Shown here one piece after another: positions 42,557 through 49,185 of a stretch of DNA of 64,000 nt. Under the pieces are notes generated by a model. That model did no database searches. It was not told the origin of the DNA and was given only the letters and a program-made list of their open reading frames with translations. The stretch is from VXPQ01 sp965248175 (GTDB taxonomy: Bacteria; Bacteroidota; Rhodothermia; Rhodothermales; VXPQ01): assembly GCA_965248175.1 (NCBI GenBank), contig OZ252093.1, positions 1,488,001-1,552,000 of the forward strand, read 5' to 3'. The position numbers were made by a program, and so were the translations under genes. The stretch's first letter is position 1. Each line of letters starts with the position of its first letter.

Positions 42557-44152
42557 ATGACCCTTTACGGTAAACATCTTATTGCAGGCTGGACGAACGG
42601 CGAGAATACAGAAGGCTTCCGCGCCTGGAATCCGGTACAGGGCGCTGGGCTTGATCCTGTGTTTTGCGAGGCTTCTTCTGCCGATATCAATGCTGCCGCC
42701 GAAGCCGCCGAGGCCGCTTTCGACGCCTATGCGGCCACCGAACCTGCCCACCGGGCGGATTTTCTGGAGCGTATCGCGTCGGAGATCGAGGGGCTCGGCG
42801 ACACATTGGTCGAACGCGCCAGTCAGGAGACAGGGCTTCCAGGGGGCCGTATTCGGGGGGAACGGGGCCGCACCGTGTACCAGTTGCGGCTCTTTGCCGC
42901 GCTCGTGCGGGAAGGGTCTTGGGTAGACGCCCGCATCGACCGGGCTATGCCGGATCGTACGCCTCATCCCAAACCCGACCTGCGCCGCATGTACGTGCCC
43001 CTCGGACCGGTGGCCATATTCGGGGCCAGCAACTTTCCGCTGGCCTATTCGGTGGCCGGGGGCGACACCGCCTCTGCGCTGGCCGCCGGTTGCCCGGTAA
43101 TCTGCAAGGCGCATCCGGCGCATCCCGGCACGTCCGAACTGGTGGCCCAGGCTATCCTCCGGGCCGCCGAGGCTGAAAAGATGCCCGCCGGCGTGTTTTC
43201 ACTACTACATGGACAAGGCTACGAGGTCGGATTGGGGCTGGTGCGGCACCCGCTGGTGCAGGCGGTGGGCTTCACCGGATCGCTTCAGGGAGGACGCGCA
43301 CTCTTCAATGCGGCGGCGGCGCGCCCCGTACCGATTCCGGTGTATGCCGAGATGGGGAGCGTCAATCCGGTGTTCATGCTGCCTTCCGCACTGGAGGGAA
43401 GGGGAGAGGCTCTTGCCGAAAAACTGGCGGGGTCGATTCTGTTGGGGGTCGGGCAGTTCTGCACGAACCCGGGGCTGGTGTTCGGGGTCGCCGGGGAAGC
43501 GATGGAGACCTTCCTGCAGACCTTGGGCGAGCACATCCACCGGGCCGAACCGGCGTCGATGCTTCACCGGGGCATACGCGACCGGTTCTGCGCCGGCGCC
43601 AACCGGCTGGCTGCTGCGCAAGGAGTCCAGAGCGTGGCGGCTTCGGAGCAGGAGGCGGATCCGGCGCGTACGGAGGGCGGAGGAGCACTCTTCCGCACGG
43701 ATGCGCAGACGTTCCTGGCGAACGATATGCTGTCCGAAGAGGTGTTCGGGCCGTCGAGTCTTGTCGTGGTTGCCCGGGACGCCGCTGAACTCGAACGGGT
43801 TGCTCACAGCCTGAAGGGCCAACTCACGGCGGCGATCCACGGCGATGAGAAAGATATTGCCCGGTATGACGGCCTTGTTCGTGCATTGCGGCGCAAGGCG
43901 GGCCGGTTCATCTTCAACGGATTCCCGACGGGCGTCGAGGTATGTCCGGCCATGCACCATGGAGGCCCCTATCCGGCCACGACCGACATACGCACAGGGG
44001 CTGTGGGCGACACCGCCATCCAACGGTTCGTGCGGCCCGCGGCCTGGCAGGATTTCCCGTCGTCCGTATTGCCCCCGGAACTGCGCGACCGTAACGAGCG
44101 CGGCATCCGGCGCCTTGTGGATGGGGAGTATTCGACAGGAGATGTGGGGTGA
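42557..44152 (+). CDS. aldehyde dehydrogenase (NADP+), 2,5-dioxovalerate dehydrogenase-like
   Basis: A 531-residue aldehyde dehydrogenase. The catalytic Cys is in LGVGQFCTNPG (about residue 302) and the general-base Glu in PVYAEMGSVNP (about 265). The nucleotide-binding region is AIFGASNFPLAYSVAGGDTASALAAGCPVI. The layout and GFTGSLQGGRALFNAAAARP match the group that oxidises alpha-ketoglutarate semialdehyde in pentose, glucarate or hydroxyproline breakdown. Its 3' end is duplicated at 45176-45242, and a 26-bp piece of its middle recurs inverted at 49056-49081. Confidence 0.92.
   Translation: MTLYGKHLIAGWTNGENTEGFRAWNPVQGAGLDPVFCEASSADINAAAEAAEAAFDAYAATEPAHRADFLERIASEIEGLGDTLVERASQETGLPGGRIRGERGRTVYQLRLFAALVREGSWVDARIDRAMPDRTPHPKPDLRRMYVPLGPVAIFGASNFPLAYSVAGGDTASALAAGCPVICKAHPAHPGTSELVAQAILRAAEAEKMPAGVFSLLHGQGYEVGLGLVRHPLVQAVGFTGSLQGGRALFNAAAARPVPIPVYAEMGSVNPVFMLPSALEGRGEALAEKLAGSILLGVGQFCTNPGLVFGVAGEAMETFLQTLGEHIHRAEPASMLHRGIRDRFCAGANRLAAAQGVQSVAASEQEADPARTEGGGALFRTDAQTFLANDMLSEEVFGPSSLVVVARDAAELERVAHSLKGQLTAAIHGDEKDIARYDGLVRALRRKAGRFIFNGFPTGVEVCPAMHHGGPYPATTDIRTGAVGDTAIQRFVRPAAWQDFPSSVLPPELRDRNERGIRRLVDGEYSTGDVG
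44086..44152 (+). repeat. direct repeat, copy 1 (3' end of aldehyde dehydrogenase)
   Basis: The last 22 codons and stop of the aldehyde dehydrogenase gene (LRDRNERGIRRLVDGEYSTG ...). A copy of about 88% identity lies at 45176-45242. Confidence 0.85.
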
Positions 44153-44174
44153 GGCGCGGAGTGAAGCAACGCCG

Positions 44175-44202
44175 AAATCTGTCCAATCAAACAGAACCAC
44201 CT
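44175..44202 (+). repeat. 28-bp imperfect direct repeat, copy 1
   Basis: Pattern AAATCTGTYCAATCAAAC then MGAACCAYCT. It matches 49130-49157 at 25 of 28 positions, same orientation, 4955 bp apart. Confidence 0.7.
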
Positions 44203-44284
44203 ATAGAATCTACTCTGCCCTCGCTTTGATTGCAAATCCACAACCCCCCGATTTACCCGGACGAACCACGTTGGCGCAGCGATA

Positions 44285-44887
44285 CTATTCGAGCACGTTC
44301 AGGCCGCCGTCGTCCAGCTTGCCCGGGCGGCTCCAATAAGCGTATTGGGGTGTCCATTCCTTTTCGCCAAGCCCCGCGAGGCCGAGCAGGCTCCACATCG
44401 CGCAATAGATATCACCGGGGCCGAACACGCACGCATTCTTGCGCAGGATGGCGTCGCCGTCGCGTTCGTAGACCACAGCGCCAGGGTAGTTGTTTTGGCC
44501 GTTTACGACGGATTGCTCACGAATATAGTCCCCGCCGCCGTGCGAGGCCAGCCGAAATCGCCAACCGCGGGCGTTGGCAAATCGGCGCTGTGTTTCCGGC
44601 GGGTCCTTCGATAGGAGTACTACGGACAAGGCCGACTCCAGATGGGCAAGCAATCCGTTGAAGCCGTCTGCCCACAGTGTACAATAGCGGCAGCCCTGTC
44701 CCATGTTGTGGATCGCAAGCAGCTTGTCCTTTTCGCCGAACAGGTCGAACAGCGTCGTATCGCCGGTCAGCGTCGTAAAGGTGTAATTGCGGACAGGCGT
44801 CCCTGTGTTGGTCTTTCGCAGGGTGTTGAGTTCCGCTGTTAGCTCGCCGATCTGTCGTTCGAGTTCGGTAATTCTCTCGTCTGCCAT
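44285..44887 (-). CDS. DUF899 family thioredoxin-like protein
   Basis: A 200-residue protein from the ATG at 44887. An N-terminal coiled coil (RITELERQIGELTAELNTLR) leads into the DUF899 domain: YTFTTLTGDTTLFDLFGEKDKLLAIHNMG, then GCRYCTLWADG with a CxxC-like pair. The family resembles thioredoxins and may act on organic substrates, but no reaction is assigned. The gene is enclosed by the two copies of the aldehyde dehydrogenase 3' repeat (44086-44152 and 45176-45242), so it may have arrived as an insertion within a duplicated region. Confidence 0.85.
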   Translation of the reverse strand: MADERITELERQIGELTAELNTLRKTNTGTPVRNYTFTTLTGDTTLFDLFGEKDKLLAIHNMGQGCRYCTLWADGFNGLLAHLESALSVVLLSKDPPETQRRFANARGWRFRLASHGGGDYIREQSVVNGQNNYPGAVVYERDGDAILRKNACVFGPGDIYCAMWSLLGLAGLGEKEWTPQYAYWSRPGKLDDGGLNVLE

Positions 44888-45175
44888 TCGTTGTCTTAAA
44901 ATCTTGTCCAGGCTCCAAGGAGGGTGTCTCCTTGTGTTCGGAAACACCCGTTTGCTTTCGGCCCATAAACTAACGCCATAACAGAGATTCTTCAAACCGA
45001 AACGACGACAAAATCTCGTCAACTCGCCGGACAGCGTGGGAGCGGGTTCGCCGCCACCCACAACCCCCGAAAATGGCTTTTTGGCTCAACTCATTGATGT
45101 CACGGAATGTAACCCAATCGGACGACTTTCGATGAGGTCCGGCAAGAACAGAGAATGAGAGCCCGCAGAGCTGCA

Positions 45176-45242
45176 CGACCGCAACGAGCGTGGCATCCGG
45201 CGCCTTGTGAATGGGGGGTATTCGACAGGAGATGCGGGTTGA
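45176..45242 (+). pseudogene. 3' fragment of an aldehyde dehydrogenase (direct repeat copy 2)
   Basis: It encodes ELHDRNERGIRRLVNGGYST, GDAG and stop, matching the C terminus of the gene ending at 44152. It keeps the reading frame and stop, while upstream sequence is unrelated. It is the tail of a paralogue or the far end of a duplication that now encloses the DUF899 gene. Confidence 0.75.
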
Positions 45243-45383
45243 GGCGGCGGAGAAACTTGTCATCCAACCCCCCGTAGAACGAGTTATGAGGGTTTCTGTC
45301 CCAGCCGTTTTGTGCGTGTGCGTACAATTCGTCGGGACCGTAGCCTTGCGCGGCCATACGGTGGCGCCGTTCTTTGCATATAT

Positions 45384-45745
45384 GGGGATGACATGGTTTC
45401 GACGGGTGGTATTCGCGCTGCAAGTTGCGTGTCGAGCTCCTCAGTCCAGCTCGTTAATATGACTGGGAACTGGTAACTGCGAACGATTACTCGTACGCGA
45501 TGGCGGCGTAAGCCCCATCTGTCCAATGCACTGCTCGTTCATCGGCGTGCATTAGGGCACCGACTCAGATGAACCCGCTGCGGCCCGTACCGGCTGAACA
45601 GGTCGCAGTCAAAACGATCAGCCTTTGCTCGTATCAGGCCTTTGTCGGGCGGCTCTCGATGCGAGTGAGCACGAAAGACCGACTACACACGTAGACGCTT
45701 GTCGGTACGGCCATTCGGACGCGGGTTCGACTCCCGCCATCTCCA
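45384..45745 (+). ncRNA. ssrA: transfer-messenger RNA (one-piece)
   Basis: It rescues stalled ribosomes and tags the unfinished protein. The 5' end GGGGATGACATGGTTTCGACGGG is the canonical tmRNA start, and the 3' tRNA-like domain GCGGGTTCGACTCCCGCCATCTCC pairs with it through a seven-pair acceptor stem containing one G-U pair. The tag-coding region at about 45478 reads ANDYSYAMAA followed by TAA. CCA is not encoded (A then CTG follows), so it must be added by the nucleotidyltransferase. Length is about 362 nt. The 3' end abuts a restriction-modification pair; tmRNA 3' ends are common integration targets. Confidence 0.95.
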
Positions 45746-45928
45746 CTGCAGGATGCAATGACGGGCATGCAGACGTGCAGACATGCTCCGGTGCAGTAAC
45801 CCAGGCAATTCTCCCAATGCTATAGTAGCTCCGATTACAAGATACGTCGGGGAATCGCCATGCCGGCGCGAGTAAAGATCACCAATCACCACAGCCATTG
45901 TGCTGTCCCGTCTCGTCGATCTGATCCG

Positions 45929-46726
45929 ATGAGTCAACCGACAACATGCTTTATGGTCTTCGAGCAGTGCGTCGAGGCGATCAACGCTGGCGAACTCATT
46001 GAGTCGGTCAGTCCCAAGGACAAGGAGTTTCATTTCCAGAACTGGTTTCAGGCTCGTCTTGAGCAACTTGAGGTGTACTTTGATTCTGTCCGCCGGAACA
46101 ACTACCCGGACTTTTCTCTTGTCGAATACGCTGAGGGCTATGAAATCAAGGGACTCGCATGGCCTGGTCGGGAGCGTGATTACGACTCCAACAGTCAGGT
46201 GCCCACCGGACTTCACAACGGCCGGAGCATTTTCTACGTCTTCGGGCGCTATCCTGCCGATCTCAATCCATACGAGGACCTTGGCGGTGGTCGCCGCCAG
46301 TACCCCGTCGTAGACCTGGTGATCTGTCACGGTTATTTTCTCAACGCCGACCACGAATACAGCCACCAGAACAAGAGCGTGAAAGGCTTCGGCACCTACG
46401 GCGACATCATGATCCGTGATCGGAAAATGTATGTCGCTCCCACACCGTTCGCCCTTACGGAAGGCACTACCGGGCTTATGACCCTCATCGTCCCCGAAGA
46501 CATGAAGGCCCCGGACAACTTCCGAGAGGTTGGACGCCTTATTCGGGCCGAAGCGGCAGAACTTGTCGTTTCCTATAAGTTCGACCTTCGGACCAACGAA
46601 CTTACAGCCGAGCGTGTGCCCAATCCGCGCGCAGGTACAGAGCACTGCTTTATCGCTTACCGGCTTGAGGGTCAAGTGGGCAAGGAGGTAATCATGTCAC
46701 CGAAGACCATTGGGGGTGGCACATGA
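45929..46726 (+). CDS. restriction endonuclease-like protein, PD-(D/E)xK
   Basis: A 265-residue protein (ATG at 45929; an earlier ATG at 45860 also fits, with GGGGA before it). The sequence YPDFSLVEYAEGYEIKGLAW has the spacing of a PD-x(n)-E-x-K nuclease site: Pro-Asp, then Glu-x-Lys 10 residues later. VVDLVICHGYFL follows, as expected of the core strand. It ends with GGGT and overlaps the methyltransferase start by four bases (ATGA), a strong sign of a restriction-modification pair. I do not recognise the specific family, and the cut site is unknown. The tmRNA lies just upstream. Confidence 0.75.
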   Translation: MSQPTTCFMVFEQCVEAINAGELIESVSPKDKEFHFQNWFQARLEQLEVYFDSVRRNNYPDFSLVEYAEGYEIKGLAWPGRERDYDSNSQVPTGLHNGRSIFYVFGRYPADLNPYEDLGGGRRQYPVVDLVICHGYFLNADHEYSHQNKSVKGFGTYGDIMIRDRKMYVAPTPFALTEGTTGLMTLIVPEDMKAPDNFREVGRLIRAEAAELVVSYKFDLRTNELTAERVPNPRAGTEHCFIAYRLEGQVGKEVIMSPKTIGGGT

Positions 46727-48921
46727 GCAAGCGTTCCCGGAATCGCAACGGGGAAGAGAACGGCCATTTGACAGCCCTTGAGGCAGGGTTCCCAATACTC
46801 AAGATCAGCGAACTCGCCCAGCAGGAAAGTTGGCGCAAGGAAGTTAACCGCCCACTCTACCACATTCACAAATGGTGGGCGAGGCGTTTGGGTTCGGTCT
46901 TTCGCGCCATCACGCTTGGCGCACTTGTCGACTCCGATACCGACATCTGGGAGCGCTTCTACAAACGACACGATTTGTCTGGCAAGGTTGTCCTTGACCC
47001 TTTCATGGGAAGCGGAACAACCCTTGGAGAGGCGCTCAAACTGGGCGCGCGTGCCATTGGTAGCGATATTAACCCGGTGAGTACGTTCCTCGTGCGCCAG
47101 GCATTCACGCAGGTTCCTGAAGCGCAGCTTCGAGATGCTTTCGAAAAGATCAAGGCGGATGTTGCTCCAGATATCCAGAGATATTACCAGACCCGCGATC
47201 CTGAAAGTGGCGAGTTGATCCCGGTTCTCTACTACTTCTGGTGCAAGACCGTCATTAGCCCTGCGGGCGATGTCGTTCCGCTCTTCTCACGCTACGTCTT
47301 CGCGCAGAACGCCTATCCGAAGAGGGAGCCTCGCGCGCAAGTGATATGTCCGAACTGTTGGACGATTATCGAAAGCCGATACGATATAGCATCTCTGGAC
47401 TGCCCACACTGCAAACACCACTTCAACCCGCAGGATGGTCCTGCCAAAGGGCAGTATGTGACGGCACCGGATGGCTCAAGGCACAAGATCAGAGATCTTC
47501 TGCCGACTGACGGTACACCGCCGAGCCACCGGCTCTACGCGATGTTGGCTTTGCGGCCGGATGGCAAAAAGGTTTACCTTCCGGCGCGATCGGAAGATCA
47601 GGCTCTCTACGCGAAAACCGAGGTCAGGCTCAGCGAAGAGAGCCTACCACTTCCAACCCTTCAAGTTCGGCCCGGCCATAACACCAATCAGGCACGTGGC
47701 TATAACTATCTGTATTGGAGGGATTTCTTTAACGCCAGACAACTTCTCTGTCTGGGTATGCTCCTGCGCAATATCCTTGAGATTGAGGATCAATGCGTGC
47801 AGGAGCAGATGCTTTGCTTGTTCTCAAGCACCCTTGAGTTCAATAATCTCTTCTGCAGCTACAAAGGAGAAGGGACCGGCGCTGTCCGCCACATGTTCTC
47901 GCACCACATCCTGAAACCGGAACGGGCACCGCTTGAAAACTCGATCTGGGGCACCAAAAAGAGTAGCGGCACGTTCAGCACGCTGTTTGAATCCCGTCTT
48001 CTCAGAGCGAAACGTTACCTTGATATCCCTTTTGAGCTTCAACTCCACCACGACCTTTTCGGTCAACGTTGCGGGACGCGCAAGCCGGTCGCAAGCGCGC
48101 CGCTCAATCCAAAGTGTGTAAGCACCTGGCCAGACCTTCAGAAAACTGCCCAAGCGGTCATGGTCCTCAATGGTGACAGCGCATCGTTGCCCATCCCCGA
48201 TGAATCGGTCGATGCGGTGGTCACCGATCCTCCATATTTCGACTTCGTCCACTACAGCGAGTTGAGCGACTTCTTCTTCGCGTGGCTCTCCCCGGCTCTT
48301 GCCGACCGATATTCATGGATGAATCGTGCAGATTGCTCAGATATGGGAGAAGTACAACACAAGGACCCGCGATTCTTCTCTCGACAACTTGCCCGTGTTT
48401 TTCGTGAGTGCCATCGTGTCCTCAAGTCGCACGGGGTGCTTGCATTCAGTTTTCACCACTCGCGAGCCGATGGCTGGGCGGCGATTCATCAGGCGATCGA
48501 GGACGCCGGGCTTGTCACGGTTGCTTCTTACCCCGTCCACGCAGAACTGCGGGCGTCGAGTCCGAAGTCAGCCACGAAAGACCCCATCAGCCTAGATGCG
48601 ATTCTCGTTTGCAGAAAGCGCGAGACACTCAGCGCGAGCAACGGGCCCACTTGCTCGCCGATCAATCAATCTGAACAACTCGCAACCGAATTAGAAGCAT
48701 GCAACGTTTCGATATCTCGCAGTGACAGGTTCGTGATTGCGGCAGCGCAGATGCTCATCAATGCAGGAAGGGAATCTCTTGGCTACGAAGATATCTTGGA
48801 ACGCCTTGCATTGCTGCATGACGAGGTTATGAATGCCTCTCCAACCCAAGTAAAGGTCGTTCCAATAGAGATCGTGGACAAAGGCGTCCACGGCGCATAT
48901 GCCGCCGTGGATATTCGTTGA
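46723..48921 (+). CDS. DNA amino-methyltransferase, DUF1156-like, of R-M pair
   Basis: A 732-residue methylase. HIHKWWARRLGSVFRA near residue 48 recalls the DUF1156 N terminus. DPFMGSGTTLGEALKLGARAIGSDINPV (about 92-119) is the SAM-binding motif. A zinc-ribbon-like CPNC...CPHC pair lies near 209-230. The catalytic DPPYFDFVHYSELSDFF is near 502-518, far from motif I because of a large target-recognition insert. The order of motifs (FxGxGTT before DPPY) fits gamma-type adenine or N4-cytosine methylases. It is translationally coupled to the upstream endonuclease. A 10-bp-stem terminator follows. Its codon use looks more AT-rich than housekeeping neighbours, consistent with transfer. Confidence 0.88.
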   Translation: MSKRSRNRNGEENGHLTALEAGFPILKISELAQQESWRKEVNRPLYHIHKWWARRLGSVFRAITLGALVDSDTDIWERFYKRHDLSGKVVLDPFMGSGTTLGEALKLGARAIGSDINPVSTFLVRQAFTQVPEAQLRDAFEKIKADVAPDIQRYYQTRDPESGELIPVLYYFWCKTVISPAGDVVPLFSRYVFAQNAYPKREPRAQVICPNCWTIIESRYDIASLDCPHCKHHFNPQDGPAKGQYVTAPDGSRHKIRDLLPTDGTPPSHRLYAMLALRPDGKKVYLPARSEDQALYAKTEVRLSEESLPLPTLQVRPGHNTNQARGYNYLYWRDFFNARQLLCLGMLLRNILEIEDQCVQEQMLCLFSSTLEFNNLFCSYKGEGTGAVRHMFSHHILKPERAPLENSIWGTKKSSGTFSTLFESRLLRAKRYLDIPFELQLHHDLFGQRCGTRKPVASAPLNPKCVSTWPDLQKTAQAVMVLNGDSASLPIPDESVDAVVTDPPYFDFVHYSELSDFFFAWLSPALADRYSWMNRADCSDMGEVQHKDPRFFSRQLARVFRECHRVLKSHGVLAFSFHHSRADGWAAIHQAIEDAGLVTVASYPVHAELRASSPKSATKDPISLDAILVCRKRETLSASNGPTCSPINQSEQLATELEACNVSISRSDRFVIAAAQMLINAGRESLGYEDILERLALLHDEVMNASPTQVKVVPIEIVDKGVHGAYAAVDIR

Positions 48922-48943
48922 CCTAGGAGTACGCTATATATCG

Positions 48944-48986
48944 AACCCGTTCTTCTTCATTACGCATGATAGAGAACGGGTTTTCT
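48944..48986 (+). terminator. intrinsic terminator after R-M operon
   Basis: AACCCGTTCT, 19-base loop, AGAACGGGTT followed by TTCT: a ten-pair perfect stem starting 23 bp after the methyltransferase stop. Confidence 0.75.
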
Positions 48987-49055
48987 ATGCGTCAAGCGAT
49001 CATCGGGATCGTTGCTTGTCCCGCCGCCTTGCTCCGCATCCCCCCTCTATTATTT

Positions 49056-49081
49056 CCCGTCTCGGCGTACACCGGAATCGG
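49056..49081 (-). repeat. 26-bp inverted fragment of aldehyde dehydrogenase
   Basis: On the minus strand it matches 43331-43356 of the aldehyde dehydrogenase gene at 24 of 26 positions and encodes the same PIPVYAE(T)G codons around the catalytic Glu. It is a relic of a second copy, now in opposite orientation. Confidence 0.6.
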
Positions 49082-49129
49082 CATGCGGTGTGCCCGAAGT
49101 AGAGGGAGATGCTGGCAGTAATCTTACCC

Positions 49130-49157
49130 AAATCTGTTCAATCAAACCGAACCATCT
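49130..49157 (+). repeat. 28-bp imperfect direct repeat, copy 2
   Basis: Matches 44175-44202 at 25 of 28 positions. It lies 28 bp past the trlF stop, and together the two copies frame the DUF899-tmRNA-R-M segment. Confidence 0.7.
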
Positions 49158-49185
49158 CTATTGATAGATTTTATAATCTAGCGCC

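Noticed and set aside
45384..45745. Protein-coding frames across the tmRNA gene
   Set aside because: The canonical tmRNA ends, acceptor stem and tag codons explain the sequence; the frames are incidental.
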